From NCBI GenBank assembly GCA_002197995.1, contig NGZR01000002.1, positions 6,014,001 through 6,078,000 on the forward strand: a DNA stretch of 64,000 bases. Direction: 5' to 3'. The notes under the pieces are model-generated. The model was given only the letters and a program-made list of their open reading frames with translations, was not told where the DNA came from and searched no databases. Source of the DNA: Gaeumannomyces sp. JS-464. Taxonomy: Eukaryota > Ascomycota > Sordariomycetes > Magnaporthales > Magnaporthaceae. Every line of letters starts with the position of its first letter. Positions within the stretch are counted from its first letter, which is position 1. Of the stretch, positions 48,805 through 59,470 are shown in pieces. The position numbers were made by a program, and so were the translations under genes.

Positions 48805-49251
48805 TGTTACAATCAAAGGTTTACTCCTAAGGTAAAGCACTTCGGGGTAGGGAGGACAGTATCGCTAGTGCTAATAACAAGGGATCACGTAACTTAAAAG
48901 GACGATTTAATTGCTTGCCTTAAAAAATGCCTAAAAGCTAACTTAGGTTAACTAATGCCGAAGCTTTAATTAAAGCTATTTAAAAACAGTAGGAAATCCA
49001 TCTTTTATATATACGCTACCTTTTGCCTTATGCTAAGTTGGATTTATGGCTTTGTTACAAATCCACAAATCCCTTTTAAATTTGTTGCTTTATATATAAT
49101 CCATAAATCCCTTTTTAAATTTGTTGCTTTATTACAAATTTAAATCCCTTTTAATTTACGTAACTCCACGTAACCGGGGCGGGGCGAAGGCACTACTTTA
49201 AAGCCCCCCTTTTGCTTTGCTATCCTGGGGGCCTGCATATTAATCGTAACA
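48805..49251 (-). repeat. 3' LTR of chromovirus E
   Basis: TGTTACAATC to AATCGTAACA. Compared with the other LTR the differences seen are overwhelmingly C/T and G/A. Confidence 0.93.
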
Positions 49252-49344
49252 TTAGGTTTCCCCTTTTAAGCCAAATCCTTTTAGCTACGTTTTATCGCTT
49301 CGCTTTTTGTTAATAGTAAATACTTTCCTTTTTACCATTTCCCT

Positions 49345-49783
49345 TCCCTTTTTTATTTAATAAAATGTTTAGCCGGGTACGAAACGTCCTTTCGCGAAAA
49401 AAAACCGTTAATCGCAAAAAGCTTTTAGCGGCTATTCTTTTTAATTGCTACGAAATGCCTTTTTATTCGTACTATTACGAGGTTTTAAAGCGTAAAAGTG
49501 TAAAGCTTTTCCTTAGGATTTGTTTCGGTGCGTAAAGTGTTTTCGAATTAATCGTTCGGGGTGCGACGTTTTAAAGCTTTCTTTTTCCGAACTTCGGAAT
49601 ATCGTTATCCAGCATTCCAAATTTAAAGCTAAGCTAAAAAAGGCGGAAAAGAAAGTTTTCCGTTTTCGGAAGCAAAAACGAATATGGTTAAAAAAGATAA
49701 TGCGCGCGGTGCGTCGCGGTATTAATTTAGTAAAGGAACTAAAGCGTATCGAGCGGGAGGAGGCCGACCAGGCGGCTCGCTAA
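49345..49783 (+). pseudogene. antisense CxxC/coiled-coil ORF carried by the chromovirus
   Basis: An open frame of 87 codons at 49,520-49,783 starts with FRCVKCFRINRSGCDV, a Cys cluster. It continues with a long charged helical segment (FRKQKRIWLKKIMRAV, then ELKRIEREEADQA). Homologous sequence upstream to about 49,345 is in broken frames. It runs opposite to gag-pol, between chromodomain and 3' LTR. Copies persist at 8,413-8,708 and, as its 5' part, at 5,457-5,170. It looks like a captured or element-encoded accessory gene. Function unknown. Confidence 0.5.
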
Positions 49784-49918
49784 ACTGCTTCGCACTTCGA
49801 GCCTTTTGTAGCTTTTTCCGTTCTTTCCGATTGGCAAATGCCCGGGGTTAATCCTAACCTAAACCTGTTTGCCCTTTTTAACCAGGGTAAATTGTAACTC
49901 CTTTTAACAACTTCTTTA

Positions 49919-49988
49919 GGTTTTATAGCGCATTGGGCGTGGCTTTAGTCTTTTTGCCGAGGTTTCGGGTTTAAATCCCGGCACGACC
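49919..49988 (+). tRNA. tRNA-like sequence 1 (degenerate)
   Basis: A box-A-like TAGCGCATTGG and box-B-like GGTTTAAATCC lie at tRNA spacing. CGGG-TTTAAAT-CCCG forms the T arm, and the 3' CACGACC partly pairs with 5' GGTTTTA. A long T-run near 50,050 could have served as a Pol III terminator. Anticodon not assigned. Confidence 0.35.
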
Positions 49989-50117
49989 GTAAAGGTCGAC
50001 GAATTTTCGGGCTTGCCCCGGAGCTCGTTAAACCTCCATTTTCTTTCTCTTTTTTTTTTTGCTAACCGTTCGGTGCAAACTTCTTTGCTTTATTTGGTTC
50101 TAATAAATACACTTTTC

Positions 50118-50192
50118 TTTTAACCTAATGGTATAATAGTAACACTTTTTACCTTTTAGCCGGAAGTCCCAAATTCGATTCCTAGTTAAGCT
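50118..50192 (+). tRNA. tRNA-like sequence 2 (degenerate)
   Basis: TGGTATAATAGT (box A-like) and ATTCGATTCC (box B-like), closed by TTTAAC pairing with GTTAAG. It is followed at 50,197 by TTTTTTTTT, a Pol III terminator-like run. Stem mismatches of the GG-to-AA type fit RIP. Pseudogene or SINE head. Confidence 0.35.
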
Positions 50193-50215
50193 AAGGTTTT
50201 TTTTTACTATAACCG

Positions 50216-50257
50216 TTTATACGTACGGGGCACGGCCGGCGTATGTATAAACGGCTG
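50216..50257 (+). other. hairpin CCGTTTATAC/GTATAAACGG
   Basis: A 10-bp perfect outer stem, extended by GTACG/CGTAT, around a GC-rich loop, just after tRNA-like sequence 2. Function unknown. Confidence 0.6.
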
Positions 50258-50324
50258 CGGTAAGCGGCCCGCTTTTTTGCTTTTGCTAACCTTCGTTTAG
50301 AAGTTTTTGCCGATACTTTTATAA

Positions 50325-50495
50325 AACCTCCTAGCAATTTTTAAGGTTAATTCCTTTTTCCTACGTGTTTTTTTCGTAGCTATACCTTTTCCATTTAATT
50401 AAGTACTTTTTAGGCCTATGTTTTAGCCTATAGTTTAGGATTTTTTTGATTTTGTACTTTTGTTTTAGGTTAATTTCCATTAACTCGTTGCTTTT
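50325..50495 (-). pseudogene. chromodomain of chromovirus E
   Basis: The minus strand reads YKIKKILNYRLKHR, then KYLIKWKRYSYEKNT and a stop where Trp is expected, the classical chromodomain fold signature. It is C-terminal to the integrase in chromoviruses. Confidence 0.75.
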
Positions 50496-52429
50496 AAAGC
50501 TTAATAGCGCTAATTTAAATAGGGAAATATAAAAAACCGGGTAGGATTTTATAATTAATAGTAATTGGAATTTATAATTTACGTTCGAAACCTTTTTTAA
50601 TATTTTAAACGGTTTTAATTTTTTATAGTTTAACTTATCGCTTGGTTGTTTCGTTTTAATATTCCGTCGAAAAAGATAAACGCTATTTCCCTTTTTAAAG
50701 GTTGGTTTTTCGATCCTTTTTTTTATTTGCTTAAGTAGTTATACGGTGCCGTAGCTTTTTTAGCTTTGCTTAAAAGTGTTTATGCAGCTTAGTAAGCTTC
50801 GTTATTTATATTTCCGCTGCTAAGGCATATTTTCCTACCTTAAGTTTTTTATACGCTATAAGCGTAAACCTATAGTTCGCATAAAACGGTATAATTCCTA
50901 TGCTTTTATAAACTAAGCTATTATAAGCAAATTAAGCCATAAGGATAATTATACCCAATCGTTTTATTTATAGTTAACGTAATAACGTAAATATTGCTTT
51001 ATGGTTTAATTCGTTCGCTTCGTTTATTTATTTTTAAAAGTGGTAAGCTATAAATAAAAAGTGCTTTGCTTTTAGCTTATTCGTAAACCTTTTCCAAAAC
51101 TTGCTTATAAACAGCTTATTTTTTATCCGTAATTAAACGGTTTAACGTACCGTATTCCGCTATTATATGCTTAATAAAAACGTACGCTAACTTCGTAGCG
51201 TCGCCGTTTTCCTTATATGTAAAAATAAGGCGTACTTAGTAAGCTTATCCATTATTACTAATATACTATCGTATGTTACTTTAGTTAACGGTTTTTTGGA
51301 TTAGGGAAGTTTAATAACGAAATTTATAGTAACTTTTTGCTATGCTTTATCCGGTGCTAGCAAAAGTTATAACAACCCGTACGGTTTATGCTTATTAGCT
51401 TTGTTCTTAGCATAACTTTCGCAATCTTTTATTACGTCCTATATTTCGGCTCGGGTTTTTACGAACCGTGGTATTGTTATAACCGTTTTTACGTTTTTTT
51501 TACGCTTTAATAGCCGTGTGCTAGCTGGCCGTAAATTTGTTGGATTTTTTTTGGGGTTTAAACTTTTCCCCATCGGACCGTTTTAGCGAAAATCCTTTAT
51601 ACCGGGACTAAAAATCCGTTTAGTCCTTTTTGCTAAAATTACTCGTGTTTTTTTAGGTATTACAATCTAATGGTCCGGTTATTAGCTTAAGGCGTTCGCC
51701 CGGCCGTTTTCCGACCCTTTTTGGTATTCGATCCAAACGTCGTAATTTTGCAAAAACTCGCTTTAACGGATTTGCCGTTTATTTAGGTTTTTGCTTATAG
51801 TAAAATGCGTTAAGTTCTTATGGTTTATATACATTATAACTTAATGCTTTGCTTTACAAAGGTATAATCGCCACTTTTTTAAATCCTCGAATTATCGCTA
51901 AAAGTTTTTTATCGTAAATTTAATAGTTTAACTTAGGTCCATTTAACTTTTGCGAAAAAAAACGCGCAAAGGTGTAACTGTTTTTAATCGTTTCGTTATT
52001 TAAATTAACCGCCGATCGCGTAATCCGACGCGTTGGTTTTAACTTTAAAGGGTTTTTTTGGGTTCGAAAGTGCTAACATTAATTCCTTTAACACGGCGTT
52101 CCGTAATTGCTTAAAAACCCTTTTATTTTCGCCCTTTCTAATAAAATTAGTAGTTATTTTTGGTAAAATTCGTAAATAGTATAGCGATTTGCTATATTTA
52201 CGGATAAACCGCTTATAAAAGTTTAAAAATCCTAAGAACTTTTATATTTTCGTAACGTTTTTAAGTATAAGCTATTTTTTAACTTTTTCGAACTTTTTAG
52301 GGTTTATATAAACCTGTCCAAATGTAATTACGAATTTTAAAAAAGCGACTTTTTGCGAGTGCCATTCGCACTTTTTTGGTTTAATAAAAAGCTTTACGTT
52401 TAGCAACTTTTAAAATACTTTATATACGT

Positions 52430-52830
52430 ACCTATTATGCTTTTCCATCGTTTTTAAAAAAATTAGGATATCGTTACAATACGTAAAAACGAAAACGTTA
52501 AAGTATTTGCGCAATATATGGTTAATTATCTTTTAAAACGTAGCTAATGCGTTAATAAGCCGAAGGTTATTACTAAGGATTTATAGCATTTAAACCTGTT
52601 TTAAAGCCGTAAGCCACTTTTGGCCTTTTTTAATCCGTATTAAGCTATAAGCTTTCCCGTAGGTTTAAAGCCGTAAAGTACTAGGTTTTGCCGAGCTTAT
52701 CGCGCAATTCGTCGATAAAAAGCATAAAATATTAATTTTTAATAATAGCTTCGTTTAGCGGTCGATAATCGATACATATTCGCTCCGTCCCGTTTTTTTT
52801 TCTTTTTCCATAGGATTTTATATCCTATTG
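52430..52830 (-). pseudogene. pol: reverse-transcriptase core of chromovirus E
   Basis: The minus strand at about 52,462-52,500 reads FTYCNDILIF, the YxDD box with Asp to Asn. RT palm sequence continues rightward. The catalytic site is lost. Confidence 0.7.
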
Positions 52831-54799
52831 GAAAATCGGAAGGTTTTAATATGTCCTTTTCGTAAAATTTTTCCAATTGTTTTTTTAGCACTTCCTATTG
52901 CTAAAAGCTAAGCTATATAACTTTTGGTATTTAAATTACGTATTTAGCTTAAATTTAATTTTAAAATCGAACGGTTTATATTCGGAAGCACCGTTTTTTG
53001 GTTTTTCCTAAATAATTTTTTCGTATTTATAATATTTTTTCGGAATATTCGCAAGCCGTTTTTTAATGTTAATTAGGTTATTTTGGTCGCTTTTCGCTTT
53101 AGATAGTCGCGTATTTGTTAATGCTAAATGCAAAAGTAAATTGCTAAGTTTTACTACCGTCGTAACCTTTTTTCGTTGCTTTTTATGCTTACGGTTTGGG
53201 GTTTATAATTAATAAACCTTTTTAATTATTCGTAGCTTCCCTTATTAAATTTGGCCGGTGGTTTAATTTATTCGTAAATTATTTTTCCTAAGCTAAAAGA
53301 TCCCGAAAATAACGTTTCCTTCCTTTATGTTTAGCTCGTTTAATATAATAGTAACGTTTTCCCTATTTCGGGTGCGTAATATTATTAGCTATATTTTTTG
53401 GTCGATTTATCCCTTATTATAAGCGATAGGTATTTTTTTAACCGTTTTTAGTTAATATAGTTAATGTTTCCGTTTTATAGGAATTTTATACCGTTTAACC
53501 GCTTATAGCAATATATAATCGCTTTATACTTTGTAATCGATTATTACCTTAACCTTTTTTCCTTAATATTTTATCCGAAATATTAATAGGTCGTATAATT
53601 AACTTAATTTTACCATTGCGAAGGTTTTTTATTAGTTTTTTTTCTTTTTATCCATTTCGTGCCTTTCGTTTAGGTGGTTTTTTTAGTTTTTTAATAAAAG
53701 GAACGAGTACCGTACGTTCGTCCTTTTATCCGGGTTAAACGGTACGTACGTTTACGTAATCCCCTAATGCTAAGCTTCCGCCTTTTATGCTATATGCTTT
53801 TTACATTCCACAGTTTCGCACTTTCCCTAATCGAGCATTTTAATAACGCATAGCATCGGGTACCGTTCGCTAAGTTTAAAAATTGCGGTAAACTTGCCGA
53901 TCCGGGCTAATTCCTACCGTAGCAATTGGAATGCTAAACGAGGTTTAACCTTAAGCTCGCTTTTTAACCTTCGCGGAAAGAAATCGTATTTAAGCTTAAA
54001 TCGTAAATGGAATTTACATTTTTTATAAATGCATTTTGCCTAAAAAAGGTACAAATGTTCGGGGTATTTTATATTAACGTTAAGGTAATCCTCGGGTTTT
54101 AGCGCAATTTTGCTCGGTTTGCTTATATCGTTAAACCGGTAGTTAACGTACTTAACTTCCTGCTAATCGCTAAACCACGACAAAGTTTAACCGTTATCTC
54201 CGTTCGCCGGGGTAGCGTAACATAACGGGCTATTTAGGTATTTTAAAACCTTAACGTTTTAAAAACACGCCGAGATATTAAAAAGCGTAAAAGCGTGCTA
54301 GTTTTTCCAATTCGCCTACTTTTTGCGAATTATAAGTACGGAGGTTCCTTCGCTTAAACCCTCCGCTCGCTTTTAAAACTCGGCCGTTTCGAAGTTTTAA
54401 CCACTTTAGTTCATTTTAACGTTGGTATCGGAATTTTTCGGCTTTCGGAAAAGGTGTGTTTAGCTTAAAAGCTTTTTTCGGGCTTTTTTTTCCTTTGCGT
54501 TATTTATTAAAATTGCTCCCTTTTAAGGCCCGCGAAAAGCGGTGTCGTTTTTTTCCTCCAAATCTTTAAACCCGGGAACGATCCGCTATTTTCCTTCGCT
54601 ATTATACTTAAACCTTATAGCTTTAAATATACAAATGTTTTGTAATTCCTAAAAATACCATTTAATAACCTTTTTATCGAATTAATATATAGCATATAGC
54701 TTATCGTAATAACCCGTCCAATTAAACGCTGCTTTAAATATAACCTTTCCTATGTCGAACTTTTTTACGTTCGTTAAAGGTTCGTTATTTAGCGGTTAT

Positions 54800-55780
54800 T
54801 ATTCCGCTAAAAGCAATTAGCTTTTATATAGCTAGCTTAGCCGCACTTAAAACACTTCCCATTTTTCGGGTTTTATTTTTGCTTTTTTTACTGCCTTTAT
54901 TATTAATAAGCGGCTTTCGCACTAAGATTTAAAAGTTTAAATGCGTTTTATAAGCCGTAATAAATTGCTATTTAGCCTTTTTTTAATTAGCTTTATTATT
55001 TTATGCCACGTTTTTGGAACTATATCCTTTTTTTTTTATTATCGTTTATAGTTTATTACTAATACGAACCGCGTCCCGGACATAATCCGTAAAAAACTTT
55101 GGGCGATCTTATTTCGCGATTTTATCCTTTATATCCTCGCGCAATCCGTTATAAAAATGCAGCATTAGCGTAACGTCGCTCCAATTAAGCTTAATGCTAA
55201 TCCGTTAAAAGTCCGCTGCGTATTTAGCTATAAGCCTTCGCTATTTAAGGGCTAACAGGTTTCTTTTAGCGATTTAAGTTCCGTCGATTATTCCAAACAC
55301 CTTTTTAACTTTTTTTCCGAAAGTTTCGAAGTTAGCGAAAATAAGCTTAGTGGTTTCCTAACTATCTTTATATTTTTTAAGGTAATTGCTCCAAATCGGC
55401 TGGAACCATTTTTTTACCTTGCCGTTTAACCTGGTAACAGCGTAAGCAACTTTTTGTTTTTCGCTTACGAACTGCTATTTGTAAAACTTAAAGTAGCTTT
55501 TGCATTTGGTAAGGAACGTTTTAAGCTTACCGTCCTCCCTTCCGTAAAAATCCGGGGACGGGAACTTATACGCTTTAATTGCGATAGGTGCTTTAAAAGA
55601 CGCTAACTTCGCAGTAAATTGCTTTACTTTATCCTGGCTTTTGGCGATTTTAACCGTTATAAGTTTAAAAAGGTTAGCCGTGTTAGCGGCTTCGTTAAGG
55701 TCGTACTTAACACCGTTAAGGGTAAAACCGTGGTTTTTTCCTCCTTAGGCTTATTATTACTGCTTACCATAGCTACGCTA
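54800..55780 (-). pseudogene. gag: gag of chromovirus E
   Basis: Homologue of the gag at 6,520-7,560. The zinc knuckle on minus near 54,838-54,875 reads KCFKCG, a stop, then ASYIKANC, with RIP damage at the His. Located immediately inside the 5' LTR. Confidence 0.75.
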
Positions 55781-55819
55781 TCCTCCTTTTAACGAGGTAC
55801 TAAATAGGATTAGTTAAAA

Positions 55820-56267
55820 TGTTACAATTAAGGGTTTGCTTTTAGGGTAAGGCACCTCGGGGGTGGGGAGGACAATATCGCTAGTGCTAATAACAGGGGA
55901 TTACGTAACTTAAAAGGACGATTTAATTGCTTGCCCTAGGGGATGCTTAGGAGCTAACTTAGGTTAAGTAATGTTAAAGCCTTAGTTAAAGCTATTTAAA
56001 ACAATAGGAAATCCATCCTTTATATATACGCTGCCTTTTGCCTTATGCTGGGTTGGATTTGTGGCTTTATCACAAATCCATAAATCCCTTTTAGATTTGT
56101 TACTTTATCACAAATTTACAAATCCCTTTTTGGATTTGTTACTTTATTACAAATCATAGATCCCTTTTAGTTCACGTGACTTTACGTGACCGGGGCGGGG
56201 CGAAGGCACCACTTTAGGGCCCCCCTCCTGCCTTGCTGTCCTAAGGGCTTGCATACTAGTCGTAACA
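55820..56267 (-). repeat. 5' LTR of chromovirus E
   Basis: TGTTACAATT to GTCGTAACA. It contains a TATATATA box near 56,015 and ATTTGT repeats near 56,050-56,160. Confidence 0.93.
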
Positions 56268-56272
56268 CTTTT

Positions 56273-56768
56273 ATACACGTGGCTAATTTTATTTTTTATC
56301 GATAGGACGACCTAAGTTATTATGTTTGTACGATGCAATAAAACTTTTTAAAACAATATAGGTTAAAAGTTTAGGCTTACATAATTATATAAGTGGCTAT
56401 TAAAATACCTCGCTGTTTAATAGCATTAAAAAATATTTGGTAATTGATAACGTGCTATTAAGCGATAAGGATATGCTTAAGCATTATAAGCAAATGCTAA
56501 AGTGCTAAAGCAATTTTTTAATAACGGATAAGTACTTTAAAAAGGTGCATTTCGAAAGCTGGGGATTGCTTTGCATTTATTTAGTAAATAAGGACTCGCG
56601 TGGATATAATAGGGTGGATGCCACGTGGTTAAACGGAAATTATATGTTTTGCAAATGCATAAACTATTGTTCGTAAAAGCGAAGCTATATGGCACGCCAA
56701 ATTTAAAAGTGGAAGCGTTAAAAGCGTTCGTAAAACAGTTGGACGAGGAAAACGACAATTTCTTTTAA
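56273..56768 (+). pseudogene. Rep-like pseudogene, 3' part after the chromovirus
   Basis: Continues the interrupted island on plus. Near 56,395 a frame reads LYKWLLKYLAV, reminiscent of the conserved helix in the Rep superfamily-3 helicase. A longer frame (about 56,410-56,670) reads without a recognised motif. The last frame ends at a stop at 56,766-56,768 after KAFVKQLDEENDNFF. Assignment rests mainly on continuity with the 5' part. It ends about 24 bp from the stop of the opposing ORF. Confidence 0.45.
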
Positions 56769-56792
56769 TTAATTAATTTGTTTTAACTGTCG

Positions 56793-57071
56793 CTAATACA
56801 ACGTAAAACTAATATCCCGTATTTCCAATGCTGGCAACGAGCGTTTATTCGCACTTAAAATGATAGTAAACGCTTTAAAAGTCGAAGAATTCGGCCGAAA
56901 GGAAAACTCCGCTTTTAAAGGACGAAAGTTAACGTTTATATCCATGCTAGGACGATTAGCAGGACGAACGGCAGCGACCTCCTGCTTTTTAACCGTAAAG
57001 GCCGGAATATAAAACAAAAAAGGAAATAAATATATACCGAACTTCCGACGGCATCCGCCGACAAAAACCAT
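56793..57071 (-). pseudogene. capsid-like ORF, C-terminal fragment
   Basis: 92 codons, ending EIRDISFTLY and stop. The terminal beta-strand-like pattern fits the C-terminus of small jelly-roll capsid proteins, but this is inference. It is in a different frame from the ORF at 57,729-57,169, so one frameshift separates them. It converges on the Rep-like pseudogene. Confidence 0.35.
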
Positions 57072-57168
57072 TTAAACCTATCCTAAAATATTTAACCTTT
57101 TAAGTTAAAAGAACCCAAACCGAAATAGGACGAAATTAAAAAAAACCTCGCATATTAAAATGTTAAAC

Positions 57169-57729
57169 CTAATTTAACAAAACACGAAACCGACGCTGCG
57201 AATCGATGGATCGGAAAAAAATGGACCGAGTGTTCGACGAAGAAAAAAGGTTCCCGAACCTATTAAAATAACGGTCGGCAGCGGATAAAACCCGCGTCGA
57301 CTTGGGATCCACGGGACCAAAAACCGCATTATCCAATCTAAGTGCGATATTTCGCACGTTATTTAAAAAATTGGCACAATGCCAAATATTGGCCGGAGGA
57401 TCCGTAATAGGCCGAAAGGTAATAACCCGCATATTGCAAAACCGTGAAATATAAATAAACATATTAACTTTAATGCTTTTATACACCACTGTATTTATAT
57501 TAGGCCCACGATTAATACCACGGTAAAGCTTAATGCCGGGTAAAAAAAACCCGTTATTAAGTGCGCTAACGCGCATTTTACATTGGACAGGTTCCGAGGC
57601 CCTATTAACTAAAACACTAGTAATATAGCGTTTAAAATTAGTGGCGACTTTTATTGCCGACGCAAAGCGGTTAAAGCCGCGACCGTTGCGGAAGTGGCGC
57701 CGGTAGCCTCCTTGGAAGCCGGAAACCAT
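57169..57729 (-). pseudogene. capsid-like ORF, central part (186 codons, longest in the AT-rich block)
   Basis: Starts with an Arg/Gly-rich basic segment (GGYRRHFRNGRGFNRF), then beta-strand-rich sequence with VNMFIYISRFCNMRVITF and PITDPPANIWHCANFL. Basic N-terminus, strand-rich body and size resemble capsid proteins of CRESS-DNA viruses, and the convergent position relative to Rep is the standard arrangement. No catalytic motif is visible. Unlike its neighbours it has no internal stops, so this stretch escaped most RIP. It could be another strand-rich protein; a profile search would decide. Confidence 0.4.
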
Positions 57730-58024
57730 AATGGCGGTGGTAACGGTGGAAAATGGGAGTGGTACACCGAGTGTTAAAAAGAAGTGGAAATAGCACTAAA
57801 GTAAAAGTGCGGCTAATCGAGAAAATGCCGGAGCGTCGGAAGAGGATATGACGGACGGCGGTTATATTTAATAGCGCTAGCGACGTCGACGAGGGAATCG
57901 AGCTGAAAAAACGGACCGTGCCGTATGAGGAGCGATTAGGGTAAAAGCGACGATACCAAGTCGGTCGCTTGTAACAAAATCGTAAATACATCGAGAAAAA
58001 GGGTATTTTTGCAACTTGTGGCAA
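57671..58024 (-). pseudogene. capsid-like ORF, N-terminal fragment
   Basis: 117 codons in another frame. It contains YKRPTWYRRFYPNRSSYG near the start and is rich in Arg, Ser and aromatic residues, as in basic capsid N-termini. It overlaps the next ORF by frameshift. It ends two bases before the LTR at 58,026, so upstream sequence may have been displaced. Confidence 0.3.
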
Positions 58025-58025
58025 G

Positions 58026-58404
58026 TGTTACGACCAGCATGCAAGCCCCAGGACAACAGGACGGGAAGGGCTTTAAGCGATGCCTTTGCCCCGCATTAGG
58101 TTACATGGAACCACGTAACCAAAAGGGATTTGTGGATTTGTGGTAAGCCAGGGACAAAGCCACAAATCCAAAGGTTATTAAGGCAAAAAGGCGTATATAT
58201 AAAGGATGGATTTCCTACTGTTTTAAATAGCTTTTAACTAAAGCTTCGGCATTAATTAACTTAAGTTAGCTTTTAAGCATCTCTTAAAGCAAGCAATTAA
58301 ATTATCCTTTTAAATTACGTGTTTTTTTATTTATTAGCACTGGCGAAACTGTCCTTTCCACCCCCGAAGTGCTTTACTTTAAAAGCAAACTTTTAATTAT
58401 AACA
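58026..58404 (+). repeat. 5' LTR of copy F (379 bp)
   Basis: TGTTACGACCAGCATGCAAG to AATTATAACA. It is shorter than other LTRs because it has a single ATTTGTGG unit. Confidence 0.88.
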
Positions 58405-58419
58405 TTTTAATTAATCCTA

Positions 58420-59470
58420 TTTAGTACCTCGTTAAAAGGAAAAAATAATACAGTTATAGCGAGCAATAATAAAAGCTTAAAAAGGAAGAAATTACGGTTT
58501 TTACTTTTAACGGTGTTAAGTACGACCTTAACGAAGCCGCTAATACGGTTAACCTTTTTAAATTTATAACGGACGAAAATCGCCAAAGGCTAAACCGAAG
58601 TAAAGCAATTTATTGCGAAATTGGTATTTTTTAAAGCACTTATCGCAATTTAAGCGTACAAGTTCCCGTCCCCGGATTTTTACGGAAAAAAGGACGGCAA
58701 ATTTAAAACATTTTTTACTAAATGCAAAAGTTATTTTAAATTTTACAAATAGCAGTTTATAAACGAGGAATAAAAAGTCGTTTACGCTATTATTAAGTTA
58801 AACGGTAAAGTAAAAAAATGGTTTTAATTAATTTAAAGCGATTATTTTAAAAGGTATAAAAATAGCTAGGAAATTATTAAAATCATTTTCGCCAATTTCG
58901 AAACTTTCGAAAAAAAAGTTAAAAAAGTGTCCAGGATAATCGACGAAACCCGAATCGCTAAAAGAAATTTGTTAAGCTTTAAATAGCGAGGGTTTATAAC
59001 TAAATATGTAGCGGATTTATAACGGGTTAATATTAAGTTCGATTAAAGCGATATTACGCTAATACTGCATTTTTATAACGGGTTACGGGAAAATGTAAAA
59101 AATAAATTCGCGAAATAAAATCGCCCCGAGTTTTTTACGGATTAGGTTAAAAACGCGGTTCGTATTAACGACAAATTGTACGAGCGATAACAGGAAAAGA
59201 AAAAATATAATTTTAAAAGTACGGCATAAAATAATAAAGCTAACTAAAAAAAAGGCCGAATAGCAACCTATTACGGCTTACGGAACGCATTTAAGCTTTA
59301 TAAACTTTAATGCGGGAGCCGCTTACTAGTAAAAGCAGCAAAAAAAGCAAAAGCAAAACTTAAAAGACGGAAAGTGCTTTAAGTGCGGCCAAATCGGCTA
59401 TATTAAAGCAAATTGCCCTTAACGGGATAATAACCAGCAGGTAATTAACTTTTAGCGAATATAAAAAAGC
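58420..59470 (+). pseudogene. gag: gag of copy F
   Basis: The zinc knuckle at about 59,372-59,420 reads KCFKCGQIGYIKANCP: the metal-binding His became Tyr (CAT to TAT). RIP-type stops occur in the capsid region. Confidence 0.78.

Larger units (their letters stand above)
48805..56267 (-). mobile_element. complete chromovirus copy E (Ty3/Gypsy), 7.46 kb
   Basis: Two LTRs of 447 and 448 bp bound gag, protease/RT/RNase H/integrase and a chromodomain on minus. Perfect 5-bp duplications CTTTT flank it at 48,800-48,804 and 56,268-56,272. It is the only copy here with both ends. The internal region also carries an antisense ORF and two tRNA-like sequences near its 3' end. Coding frames are broken by RIP-type changes, so it is non-autonomous. 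Confidence 0.95.
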
